Shown here piece by piece: positions 9,336-16,753 of a DNA stretch of 64,000 bases. Position 1 is the first letter of the stretch. Each line of letters begins with the position of its first letter. The notes beneath the pieces were generated by a model. That model was not told the DNA's origin and did not search any database. It saw nothing but the letters and a program-made list of their open reading frames with translations. This DNA is from Allocoprobacillus halotolerans (GTDB lineage: Bacteria; Bacillota_I; Bacilli_A; Erysipelotrichales; Coprobacillaceae), in the NCBI RefSeq assembly GCF_024399475.1, contig NZ_CP101620.1, positions 911,608 to 975,607 on the forward strand, given 5' to 3'. The position numbers and the translations under genes are program-made.

Positions 9336-10116
9336 AAAGAATCCCTCTTTTTCTAAGTATCCATAACACAACAATCATCAGTAAAGTATAAAAAACAATT
9401 CCACCAAAGAATTCAACCCCTGCATATTGATACCAGCTCCCTCCTGGTTCAATTAAACTTGTAGGTAATGGTGATAGAACCAGTGTACTAATTAAAAGTG
9501 AATATTCAAAAAATTGATAAATAATAGGTGAATATATAGTAGAAGCAAAGATGGATATAAACAAGATAATAATGGGTAAAGTCCTCATCATATATTTATT
9601 TTTAATCAATAGCATACATGGATAAAAACACATATACAAAAAACCTGTCCCAATACTTGAAAGTAAAATAAAAGTCAAAAGATTGATAAAAATATGCTTA
9701 GAAAAATAAAGATGTTGTAAAGTTGTGATGTCGTCTTGAAATGTAAAGTCATGGAAAATATTTAAGGATAGTACTAATAGTAAGTGAGTTGCTAAAGTAT
9801 ATAAAAATACTTTTATAAATGTCTTAATCATCCTTTGAAAAATAAAACGCTTATAACCTATACGTATTACAATATTTTTGAAACTTCCCTCATACCACAA
9901 CATATATTCATCTAATAGTACAACTTCAAGTATCGCTAACATAAATATGACTAAAAATATACCACTTAATCCTCTTTCCCATAACTTTAAATAAGCTTCA
10001 TTAAAAGATGTTTCTTCTACACCTTGTAGTAGTACAAATAATGTATAATAAACACCAAAAAGGATAGGAATACTGAAAATAACACTCTTTTTAAAGATTT
10101 TCCTTAATGGATACAT
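9325..10116 (-). CDS. Integral membrane protein, putative ABC-2-type permease subunit
   Basis: A 263-residue protein with about six membrane segments: SVIFSIPILFGVYYTLFVL near the N terminus, then IFLVIFMLAILEVVLL, VFLYTLATHLLLVLSL, FINLLTFILLSSIGTGFLYM, LPIIILFISIFASTIY, and GIVFYTLLMIVVLWIL at the C terminus. This fits an ABC-2-type permease without a known family signature. It is the first gene after the attenuator that separates the secreted-protein gene from the transporter part, and its end overlaps the next membrane gene. With the ATPase and the other two small proteins it probably forms one transport or self-protection complex. Confidence 0.65.
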   Translation of the reverse strand: MYPLRKIFKKSVIFSIPILFGVYYTLFVLLQGVEETSFNEAYLKLWERGLSGIFLVIFMLAILEVVLLDEYMLWYEGSFKNIVIRIGYKRFIFQRMIKTFIKVFLYTLATHLLLVLSLNIFHDFTFQDDITTLQHLYFSKHIFINLLTFILLSSIGTGFLYMCFYPCMLLIKNKYMMRTLPIIILFISIFASTIYSPIIYQFFEYSLLISTLVLSPLPTSLIEPGGSWYQYAGVEFFGGIVFYTLLMIVVLWILRKRGILYDW

Positions 10117-10133
10117 TATATTTTTCCTCCTTA

Positions 10134-10166
10134 AAAAGACTGAATTGTATTTTATCCAGTCTTTAC
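10134..10166 (-). terminator. Attenuator between secreted-protein gene and ABC genes
   Basis: On the minus strand AAAGACTG pairs with CAGTCTTT over a 14-base loop and is followed by a short T run. It lies right after the secreted-protein stop and before the first membrane gene. Partial readthrough would give much secreted product and little transporter, as in many peptide operons. Confidence 0.7.
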
Positions 10167-10170
10167 TACA

Positions 10171-10590
10171 TTAATTAACAGCGGAAAATTTTGCTGTAAT
10201 AGCTGTTCCGGCAGATGGTTCAAAATTTTCTCCAGATGCTCTAGCTTTGATGTTTAAACTCTTTGACGATGCATTACTACTTGTATAATGCATTTTCGTT
10301 AAATTGTTGACATGAATTTTATAATAATCTTTAGTAACTCTTGTTGTAGTAGCACTTGCTTTCACAAAATCTCCATATTTACTTAATCCAGTATCATCTC
10401 TTATAGCTTCCATATAACCATAACTACATGATGTATTTTTGGTTTTAGTCGTCTTAGTTGCTGCACTCCATGCACCCCAAGATGGAATTATAAAAACTTC
10501 TTCACCTGACCAAGAAATAGCTCCTACACTAACAATTCCTGTCAACAATAATACAAACGATAGTAAACTTGCTTTTAAAAGTTTTTTCAT
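10171..10590 (-). CDS. Small secreted protein of the LytTR-controlled cassette
   Basis: A 139-residue precursor with a clear signal peptide (MKKLLKASLLSFVLLLTGIV, cleavage probably near VGA-ISW), leaving about 115 residues. The mature part is rich in Ser, Thr, Ala and Lys, with a tryptophan cluster at its start (ISWSGEEV, IPSWGAWSAATK), one Cys in NTSCSYGYM, and no membrane segment or anchor. RBS AGGAGG lies 8 bases before the ATG. I do not recognise the family. Bacteriocin-like or DUF2712-like secreted proteins near small ABC transporters are the closest analogy. Its promoter carries the same tandem operator as the regulator gene, which suggests that the two-component system controls it. Confidence 0.75.
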   Translation of the reverse strand: MKKLLKASLLSFVLLLTGIVSVGAISWSGEEVFIIPSWGAWSAATKTTKTKNTSCSYGYMEAIRDDTGLSKYGDFVKASATTTRVTKDYYKIHVNNLTKMHYTSSNASSKSLNIKARASGENFEPSAGTAITAKFSAVN

Positions 10591-10614
10591 AATATCTTTC
10601 CTCCTCTATTAATG

Positions 10615-10677
10615 ATTATATATCTTTCCTACTAATAAACTTTTTTATTTCATATAAGACATCTTTTTTTCATCAAC
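10615..10677 (-). promoter_or_regulatory. LytTR-type tandem operator and -10 box before the secreted-protein gene
   Basis: On the plus strand TTCATCAAC (10669-10677) and TTCATATAA (10649-10657) start 20 bases apart. On the coding strand the nearer repeat is followed by exactly 28 bases and then TATAAT (10615-10620). No good -35 box is present, as expected for an activator-dependent promoter. The regulator-gene promoter has the same geometry. The intron end at 10682 lies 5 bases from the distal repeat. Confidence 0.7.
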
Positions 10678-10731
10678 AACAATCGAGTAGGAGAAAATAA
10701 ATAATTTTATATTTATTTTCGACCTCTCACA

Positions 10732-10761
10732 CCACCGTACGTGCCGTTCGGCATACGGCGG
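10732..10761 (-). ncRNA. Group II intron domain V
   Basis: The catalytic hairpin of the intron. The two arms CCGCCGTA and TACGGTGG pair, with a bulge and GAACGGCAC in the middle, followed by TGTGAGAGGTCG and the AT-rich domain VI. Its presence with an intact maturase suggests that the intron could still splice. Confidence 0.75.
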
Positions 10762-10768
10762 TTTAAAT

Positions 10769-12085
10769 CTATACTGAAATATGTTTTAACTGATATTGGG
10801 CTACCATTGATGGTAGTCCTTTTCTATATAATAAATCATTAGTTATTCTTGTTTGAAGAAATGTACTTGCACATCTTGCATATGATTTTCGACTGTTTGC
10901 CCAAGTTTTAGCTTGCCATGGTAATGCCCCTAACTTTCTTAGTTGCTTTTCTCTATTTCCTATGGTTTTCCATTTCTTCCATAAGTACATACGTATCCTA
11001 AATCTTATTTGTGCATCTAGTTTTCTACAGACTTTTATAAAATTTCCAATACGGTAATAGTTAATCCACCCATTTACAAGTTGTCTTATCTTAAGTATTC
11101 TATATTCCCACGATACTGACCAACTTCTATTTGTTAGTTTCCTTAGTTTTGTTTGCAGTGTTGCGATAGATTTCTCATGTGGTTTTGCTTTCCACATAGA
11201 TGAAAAAGAGTCATAATAGAATCCAAATCCTAGATATTTAATATCATTAGGTTTGGAAACTTTACTTTTAGTCATATTTACTTTAAGTCCTAGTTTCTTT
11301 TCTATGAATTTACTAATGTTTTCCATTACTCTATCGGCGGCTTTACTGCTACCCACTAATATAATACAATCATCTGCATATCGTGTGAATCTTAGTCCTC
11401 GTGCTTCCATTTCCTTATCTAGTTCATTGAGAACTATGTTACTGAGTAGCGGACTTAGATTTCCACCTTGTGGTGTTCCTACGACTGACTCTTTATATTC
11501 ATTATCAATCATAATCCCGCTTACTAGAAACTTCCTAATTAGGGATACTATTTCTCCACTCTTTACATCTTTCATGACAAGTGAAATAAGTTTATCATGA
11601 TTAACTGTATCAAAGAACTTTTCTAGGTCTATATCTACTATCCACTGATAGCCTTCATTCATATATTCCAATGCTTTGATGATTGCCATTTCGCAACATC
11701 TATTTGGTCTAAATCCAAAACTATTGTCACTGAATATTGGTTCATAGATAGGTATTAACACTTGGGCTATGGCTTGTTGGACAAATCTATCAAGTACTGT
11801 TGGCACTCCTAGATTTCGTATTCCGCCATCGGGTTTGGGTATTTCTACTCTTCTCACAGGTTGTGGCTTATATGTCTTGTTTCGTATACTGTCCTTAATT
11901 TCTTCTAGATGTTTATCTAAATAGTCTTTAAGTTCAGCTACTTCCATTCCATCTACTCCACTTGCACCTTTGTTTCGTTTGACTTGTGTAAATGCTAGTT
12001 CTAGATTAGTATCACTAAGCATTTCCTCAAGCAATGTGTTATCAGTTTTCATATTTTCGTTACCTCCATTTCTTTCGCTATCCAT
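10769..12085 (-). CDS. ltrA: Group II intron reverse transcriptase/maturase
   Basis: About 438 residues from the ATG at 12085 (RBS GAAGGTGAG). It splices the intron RNA and copies it into new sites. RT motifs appear in order: KRNKGASGVDGM, RRVEIPKPDGGIRNLGVPT, FGFRPNRCCEMAI, VDIDLEKFFDTVNHDKL, GTPQGGNLSPLLSNIVLNELD, and the catalytic RYADDCIIL. The maturase X domain follows (WKAKPHEKS to GWINYYRIGN), and a C-terminal tail ends near KTWANSRKSYARCASTFLQ. No HNH endonuclease follows, which fits class C. The frame is intact, in contrast to many host genes here. Confidence 0.93.
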   Translation of the reverse strand: MDSERNGGNENMKTDNTLLEEMLSDTNLELAFTQVKRNKGASGVDGMEVAELKDYLDKHLEEIKDSIRNKTYKPQPVRRVEIPKPDGGIRNLGVPTVLDRFVQQAIAQVLIPIYEPIFSDNSFGFRPNRCCEMAIIKALEYMNEGYQWIVDIDLEKFFDTVNHDKLISLVMKDVKSGEIVSLIRKFLVSGIMIDNEYKESVVGTPQGGNLSPLLSNIVLNELDKEMEARGLRFTRYADDCIILVGSSKAADRVMENISKFIEKKLGLKVNMTKSKVSKPNDIKYLGFGFYYDSFSSMWKAKPHEKSIATLQTKLRKLTNRSWSVSWEYRILKIRQLVNGWINYYRIGNFIKVCRKLDAQIRFRIRMYLWKKWKTIGNREKQLRKLGALPWQAKTWANSRKSYARCASTFLQTRITNDLLYRKGLPSMVAQYQLKHISV

Positions 12086-12571
12086 TATACTCACCTTCCC
12101 TACATTCTTCTTTCGGGTCTTCTAGTGTACTCGTCTATCTCCACGGTTTCGTATAATGAAATCAATTCAAAATTCAATAACTGATAGATTTATTCAGTCC
12201 TTCGCTCCATGACCATTACAGTCACTTCCTTACTACTACGACTTCTGCTGACTTCTCACTATTCGTTGTTACTGCTGTATCGCTAGTGAGACCTCCCGGG
12301 ATAAGGTCATATCTCTTTCCTCCCATATATCCGCCACATTTACATATAATAGTCCTATTCCGCAACCTCTTATGACTTCGTGTTGTTTTGCACACTCGTC
12401 CCTATTATATGCCTGATGTGATTCGTGTTCCTCGGACCAGGACTTTGCCTCCATCTTCTTTCAGATTCCATCTCACGATAGACACCCTTGATATTGGCTA
12501 GTGGTTGGCAGTTGCGACATCGCCCCCACAGTGGACTTTCACCACCTAGATATATGCCATGCCCGGCATAC

Positions 12572-12606
12572 AAAAAAGCACTTAACCCAAATAAGTTTTG
12601 TGCTTT
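12572..12606 (-). terminator. Terminator after the sensor kinase; target of the group II intron
   Basis: On the minus strand AAAGCAC pairs with GTGCTTT across a loop with extra AACT/GGTT pairing, followed by TTTTTT. The intron begins at the very next base (12571). It ends the regulator-kinase operon 5 bases after the kinase stop. Confidence 0.8.
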
Positions 12607-12610
12607 ATTT

Positions 12611-13777
12611 TTATATATCTTCTCCCATATCAAAAAGAAAACAGATTCCATTTCCTGTTAAAGAATAATCTAAGTGTTGAAATTGCTTAATATGTTTTTG
12701 AGATAAAGGTTGTTCTAAATCATCAATTGTAACTTTAACAAACTGATTGATTTGAACAATACTAATACTTAGTGATTGATAGTGATAAAAACTATCTAAG
12801 ATTGTTGTTAAAGTATTTAAAAATGATAAATCATCATAAAAAACATGTTGTTCTATTGTAATCATCAATTTGATGTCAATACCTGATTTTTGCATATCAC
12901 TCAATTTAGAACTCATGACATTATCAAATATTGGATTTTGTGTATGTATTCTTATTGTCATTTTTAAAATTCGTTCCTTATATTGTTTTAATATTTTAAG
13001 TGCTTTTGTGTCATCATGATTGACAATAGCATTTTCAATAATATTCAAATGATATAACAATCTATGTTCCGTTCTTTCAATTTCATCTTTTAAATAACGA
13101 AATGTACTTAATTTTTGTTGCTGAAATAACGCTAATTGTTCTTTTTTCTTTTCTTCTAAAAGTTTTTGATTAACGTAGTTGTAATAATAAACAGTATGAA
13201 CAAAAATAGTCAAAATACTAATAACTAGAATAAAATCTATCAAGACCATAAACTTTGAAAAAAGTGATGTCTGTAAATTCATCCATTCTATTCCTACACT
13301 CAATAATAATAACATTTGAATGGAAACTATACTTTTCCAATTCTTTATTGGAGTTGATTGTTCTGAATAATGGCATCTTTTTAAGTAGCCAAAGGTAAAT
13401 AGAGCCTGTATAACTCTTTGAACAACATCAATAAGATAATAAGATATATGAATATCAAAGTGCATAAATATATTTGTGATAATCACTGAGAAAATACCTA
13501 ATACTATCACAAATGATTCATACACCACAACTATATAAAAATCTAAAAATGTCATTTTCTTCGTTTTCATGAAAACTGATAACAACATGACTAAAATAGT
13601 CCCCAATGTAAACCACATACCATAATCATGAAAATAAATATGGATATAATGAAGAACCATTTGAGCAAAAACAGAGTAAAATATATATGTCTTTTTTGAA
13701 GAATAGTGAAAATAATAAGCAATAAAACATGAAAAAAGAATACTTTCAATCAAAGATATAGTTAGTGAAAATATCAT
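12611..13777 (-). CDS. AgrC-like sensor histidine kinase with degenerate ATPase domain
   Basis: A 388-residue membrane sensor. Six or more membrane segments fill residues 1-200, a coiled linker rich in K/E/Q follows (about 201-228), then the dimerisation helix with candidate phospho-acceptor His in RTEHRLLYHLNII (H238 or H243). The ATPase part is short and unusual. Where GHKL kinases have an N-box with paired Asn, this protein has LNTLTTILDSFYHY, and only a weak GNGICF glycine loop remains. It may therefore be a poor or non-canonical kinase. It overlaps the response-regulator gene by 4 bases, so they are co-translated, and the pair should sense an extracellular cue, possibly the secreted protein encoded across the intron. 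Confidence 0.8.
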   Translation of the reverse strand: MIFSLTISLIESILFSCFIAYYFHYSSKKTYIFYSVFAQMVLHYIHIYFHDYGMWFTLGTILVMLLSVFMKTKKMTFLDFYIVVVYESFVIVLGIFSVIITNIFMHFDIHISYYLIDVVQRVIQALFTFGYLKRCHYSEQSTPIKNWKSIVSIQMLLLLSVGIEWMNLQTSLFSKFMVLIDFILVISILTIFVHTVYYYNYVNQKLLEEKKKEQLALFQQQKLSTFRYLKDEIERTEHRLLYHLNIIENAIVNHDDTKALKILKQYKERILKMTIRIHTQNPIFDNVMSSKLSDMQKSGIDIKLMITIEQHVFYDDLSFLNTLTTILDSFYHYQSLSISIVQINQFVKVTIDDLEQPLSQKHIKQFQHLDYSLTGNGICFLFDMGEDI

Positions 13778-14463
13778 AATCGTAAAAATGTCTTATATCT
13801 TTCTTTAAATTGTTCTTTATAACTTCTTCCAATAGAAAGAACTTTTTCATTTTTCATAATAACTTCCTGACTTTTTATTGCTTTGACTTCACTTAAATGG
13901 ACAAGAAAAGATTTATGTACTTGTACAAATTCATGATTCAATATTTTCTGTATTGCTTTTAAAGATCGATTATCATAATAAATACCATTGTATGTATGAA
14001 TAGATAATTTATGAACTTCTATTTCTATATATATGATTGATGATATTGGAACAACAGCTTGTGTATATTTATAATTCAAATGTAAAAGCTGATGATTTTT
14101 TAATTTCTCCATCAATAAATTTATAAAAGATTGAAAATCTTTTTTATAAATACTCTTTCTAATAAAGAAAAAAGGTTGCGTGATCAATGTATCAAAAACA
14201 AGCGAAGAATGTGAAGAAATAAATACAAGATAGGATGTTGGATTGTTTTGTAGCATTTTTTGAGCAATATCTATTCCATTATCTTGCAGCAAATCAATAT
14301 CTATGAAAATAAGGTGATACTTTTTTTGAAAATTCATTTCATTGAAATGAGAGGATTGTATTTCAAAATTTAAATAATCAGTTTTTTCACTTAAATAGAT
14401 AATTAAATCTTTTTTTAATTTTTGACAAAACTCAAAATCATCATCAACAATACAAATATCCAT
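13774..14463 (-). CDS. LytTR-family response regulator (AgrA/ComE type)
   Basis: About 229 residues from MDICIVDDDFEFC (ATG 14463, RBS AAGGATG). An upstream in-frame ATG at 14481 lacks a ribosome site. The receiver domain has the acidic cluster VDDD near 7-9, the phospho-Asp in HLIFIDIDL (D55), and switch residues in YLVFISSHSSLVF and the Lys of FFIRKSI. The LytTR DNA-binding domain occupies about residues 130-229 (YIEIEVHKLSIHTYNG, FVQVHKSFLVHLSEVKAI). LytTR proteins bind tandem 9-base repeats about two helical turns apart. Such repeats lie upstream of this gene and upstream of the secreted-protein gene, which points to autoregulation and control of the cassette. Confidence 0.92.
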   Translation of the reverse strand: MDICIVDDDFEFCQKLKKDLIIYLSEKTDYLNFEIQSSHFNEMNFQKKYHLIFIDIDLLQDNGIDIAQKMLQNNPTSYLVFISSHSSLVFDTLITQPFFFIRKSIYKKDFQSFINLLMEKLKNHQLLHLNYKYTQAVVPISSIIYIEIEVHKLSIHTYNGIYYDNRSLKAIQKILNHEFVQVHKSFLVHLSEVKAIKSQEVIMKNEKVLSIGRSYKEQFKERYKTFLRL

Positions 14464-14529
14464 TTTTATTTCATCCTTCATTTTATAAATTTTCTGTTTT
14501 GAATAATCTTTTTCAATAACACCTTATTT

Positions 14530-14592
14530 ATTGTAATTTATAAATACACAAATAGAGATTTATTTCATCAACTACTGAATTATTTCATCAAC
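14530..14592 (-). promoter_or_regulatory. LytTR-type tandem operator and -10 box before the regulator gene
   Basis: TTCATCAAC occurs at 14564-14572 and 14584-14592 on the plus strand, starting 20 bases apart. On the coding strand the nearer copy is followed by exactly 28 bases and then TACAAT (14530-14535). A third copy in inverted orientation lies at 14610-14618. Element order and spacing match the secreted-protein promoter. Confidence 0.75.
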
Positions 14593-14655
14593 AACATTAA
14601 AATAGTGTTATTGATGAAAATCATTTATTTTAGTCACTATTTTAATCCGTACTTT

Positions 14656-15068
14656 TTACAATACAAAATATCCACCACCTTTTTTATTGCCTATATATTC
14701 AACCAAACTCTGTTTCTTTAGTTTTCTTATAGCATTATCAATACTTGTTTCTTTTAATCCACATAACTGACTTAATGCAGGTATTCTTAATCCAGGATTA
14801 TTTAAAATTGTATTATAAACAATTTGTTGATTTTTAGGTAGTTTAATAACTTCTTGTATTGGTTTATTATCTTGATCTTCGTATTCTTTATATTCTTTAT
14901 TAATATACATAATAACTTGTGTATAATCATCGGTTTCATTATCAGGTAAAAATACTGGAGCATCATTACCATTTTCCTGTAAAGCCATTTTTGCTCGTCT
15001 AACTCACATTCAACTCTGTTATTTTCTATCATACTATAAGCAAAAACTTGTAAATCATTTAAATTCAT
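14656..15068 (-). pseudogene. Remnant of an AlbA_2/ATP-binding transcriptional regulator
   Basis: The start (MNLNDLQVFAYSMIENNRVE, ATG 15068) looks like the N terminus of an AlbA_2-type putative regulator. After about 27 residues it runs, with a frame change near 14985, into LQENGNDAPVFLPDNETDDY and a winged-helix C terminus (RIPALSQLCGLKETSIDNAI, KKQSLVEYIGNKKGGGYFVL), which normally ends proteins of 400-500 residues. The middle is missing, so this is an internal deletion plus frameshift. It lies between the LytTR cassette and the DeoR gene and is probably not functional. Confidence 0.6.
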
Positions 15069-15230
15069 ACAACCTGCTCCTTTCTTTCATTTTCATATTT
15101 GATTATACCACAATTTATAAGTCAAATTCAGTTATATCATATTCTTATCAAATATTATTATGTATAAAGAAAGATAGTCATGACAACTCTATATATTTCT
15201 ATTTGAGTTTTCATAACTACCCGTTAAATA

Positions 15231-15984
15231 TTATACCTTTTTCACGATAACATTTTGACTTTGTAAATATTCCTCACTATCAAAAGGAATCTGTTGATCC
15301 GTAACAACATAAGACACTTCATGCGTAGGCAAAAGATTAACTAAGCCAACTTGCTGAAACTTTGATGATTCCGTGATCACAATAACATGATAAGCCTGTT
15401 TTGCCATATCTCTTACCGTTTCACTACGCATATAATCATTACCAGTAAATCCTGATGCCTTAGAAAAACCATCTGCCCCAATAAAAAACTTATCTACAAA
15501 AAGGCTTCAACACATTTGCGTGTCATCGGTCCAACACAAACCTGTGCTTCTTTTTGATATTCACCACCAAGTAAAATAATACGTACCTGTGAATATTGAC
15601 GAATAAACTCAGAGATAAAGGCTGAATTGGTAATAATTGTGACATCTTTTTTTGTCATAGCGATTTCTTGTGCCAATAATGCACAACAAGAACCTGATTC
15701 AATCATAATCGTTTCCCCATCTTCTATTAACTGACAAGCAGCTTTCGCAAGTTTCTGTTTGACATCATAATGATAAGCCAAACGATTATTCATATCATCC
15801 TGACCATTAAGAGTCGCAAAACCATGTTCTCTAATAATTAAACCTTTTTTCTCCAACAAATCTAAATCTTTACGAATTGTTACTTGTGAAACTTTTAAAA
15901 GTTCAGAAAATTCATTCACTTCTACTTTTTTCTTTCCGTCAACAATTCTAATATCTGTGTCTGTCTAACTTCCATTTTTTTCAT
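15231..15984 (-). CDS. DeoR/GlpR-family transcriptional regulator (two frameshifts)
   Basis: About 251 residues if repaired. The start is the ATG at 15984 (RBS AAAGGTG; MKKMEVRQTQILELLTERKK). The frame breaks at a T6 run at 15926-15931 (plus strand), continues as VEVNEFSELLKVSQVTIRKD with the HTH, and breaks again near 15496 (AFF then VDKFFIGADGFSKASGFTGN). The sensor domain shows ESGSCCALLAQEI and IILLGGEYQ, and the end is DQQIPFDSEEYLQSQNVIVKKV. DeoR regulators sense sugar phosphates. No target operon is adjacent. Each break is one missing base in a homopolymer. Confidence 0.75.
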
Positions 15985-16045
15985 ATCCATCACCTTTATA
16001 CCTAGATTATCACAAACAAGTTTCAAACGCAACTTTATATCTTAA

Positions 16046-16075
16046 AGAAAAAAGCAATCCGAAGATTACTTTTCA
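16046..16075 (-). terminator. Terminator of the small iron-controlled transcript
   Basis: On the minus strand AAAAGTAATC-TTCG-GATTGCTTTT followed by TTC, a stable UUCG tetraloop hairpin. It ends a transcript of about 250 nt that begins near 16297. Confidence 0.75.
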
Positions 16076-16134
16076 TCATACACAAAATGTGTTGTTAAAG
16101 GATGAAACAATGATAGTCACAAGTATGTCTAGAT

Positions 16135-16194
16135 TTAATCTGGCTTATATAATCTAAAATGACGATGAATAGGAGTATGAGGGCGACTATGCAT
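16135..16194 (-). CDS. Putative 19-residue His/Pro/Arg-rich peptide
   Basis: A short frame MHSRPHTPIHRHFRLYKPD with AAGGA nine bases before the ATG. It contains four His, three Arg and three Pro. It is the only frame I found with a good ribosome site in a transcript that has a strong promoter (16304-16331), two overlapping GTTAG-N6-CTAAC operators and a UUCG terminator. Both the peptide and the RNA itself could be the product. A His-rich micro-peptide in an iron regulon suggests metal binding, but that is an inference. The frame may be fortuitous and the locus an iron-responsive sRNA. Confidence 0.4.
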   Translation of the reverse strand: MHSRPHTPIHRHFRLYKPD

Positions 16195-16244
16195 ATATTC
16201 AAGTCCTTGTTTTTATTATATATCTTACACGCTTAGATATATAG

Positions 16245-16294
16245 GTTAGTTTATGCTAACTTTAGTTGATAATTAATAGTTAGCTTTAACTAAC
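16245..16294 (-). promoter_or_regulatory. Two metal-regulator operators in front of the small transcript
   Basis: GTTAG-TTTATG-CTAAC (16245-16260) and GTTAG-CTTTAA-CTAAC (16279-16294), inverted repeats with identical 6-base spacing. The second covers the predicted transcription start. The same motif occurs before feoA (two copies) and before the ABC pair. Confidence 0.75.
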
Positions 16295-16303
16295 TCTATA
16301 ACT

Positions 16304-16331
16304 AGTATACTATATTATGTTGATTTGTCAA
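16304..16331 (-). promoter_or_regulatory. Promoter of the small iron-controlled transcript
   Basis: On the minus strand TTGACA and TATACT with 16 bases between them, a near-consensus sigma-A promoter. It points away from the feo accessory genes and into the short-peptide region. Confidence 0.75.
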
Positions 16332-16387
16332 TACTTTTTCTCATTTTTTTAACTTTTTAAAAGCAGATTATCTTATGACAACCTGCT

Positions 16388-16753
16388 TTATTTATCCATT
16401 ATAGATTGAATATGATAACCAGCTTCTTCTACCACATAATATAACTCTTGTTCATTGAGTTCTCGATCATATGATACAACAGCTAAGTGTGTATCTAAAT
16501 CAACTTTAGCACTTGCACCTTCAATAGAATTAATCGCCTTCATCACATGATGAACACAATTTTGACAATGCATCCCTTCAATTTCTAAAGTTTTCTTACC
16601 AATGATTGGAGATTGAAGTTTCTTTTCTTCAATGTCATAACTTTCATGACTTCCTCCACAACAAGGACTCTCACCTTTAAAATGTTTTAAGCTTCCTTTC
16701 AATGCCAAAGCCAATAAAACTACAACTATAATAATGATAATCGCATCAATCAT
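16388..16753 (-). CDS. Membrane-anchored heavy-metal-associated (HMA) domain protein
   Basis: 121 residues: an N-terminal membrane segment (MIDAIIIIIVVVLLALALKG), a linker with CCGG, then an HMA ferredoxin-like fold with metal-binding GMHCQNCVHHVM near residue 61. HMA domains carry Cu, Zn or related ions to transporters. It is the last gene of the feo operon and its start overlaps the preceding small membrane gene by 8 bases. As a tethered metallochaperone beside FeoB it is unusual. It could serve a general metal-trafficking role in the same operon. Confidence 0.8.
   Translation of the reverse strand: MIDAIIIIIVVVLLALALKGSLKHFKGESPCCGGSHESYDIEEKKLQSPIIGKKTLEIEGMHCQNCVHHVMKAINSIEGASAKVDLDTHLAVVSYDRELNEQELYYVVEEAGYHIQSIMDK

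Larger units (their letters stand above)
10682..12571 (-). mobile_element. Group II intron, class C, about 1.9 kb
   Basis: The minus strand starts GTATGCCGGGCATGG at 12571, directly after the T tract of the kinase terminator. It carries the GTGAAAGTCC motif of domain I, encodes a reverse transcriptase/maturase, and ends with a domain V hairpin (10732-10761, CCGCCGTATGCC paired with GGCACGTACGGTGG) and an AT-rich domain VI ending CTACTCGAT at 10682. Insertion right after a terminator hairpin, and an intron protein without an endonuclease domain, are hallmarks of class C introns. The 5' boundary is firm to a base or two and the 3' boundary is inferred from the CGAT end. Base composition is richer in GC than the flanks. 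Confidence 0.85.

Noticed and set aside
10171-10590. Lactococcin 972-type bacteriocin
   Set aside because: The precursor is longer and the mature sequence lacks the family pattern. The large membrane partner of that family is also absent.
11253-11600. Plus-strand open frame within the intron
   Set aside because: It is antisense to the reverse transcriptase and has no independent support.
12269-12651. Small minus-strand frames near the start of the group II intron
   Set aside because: They lie in structured intron RNA, cross the intron boundary, and show no ribosome site.
14610-14618. Third LytTR repeat as an independent divergent promoter site
   Set aside because: It is a single inverted copy without a partner at 20 bases and without a nearby -10 box on the plus strand.
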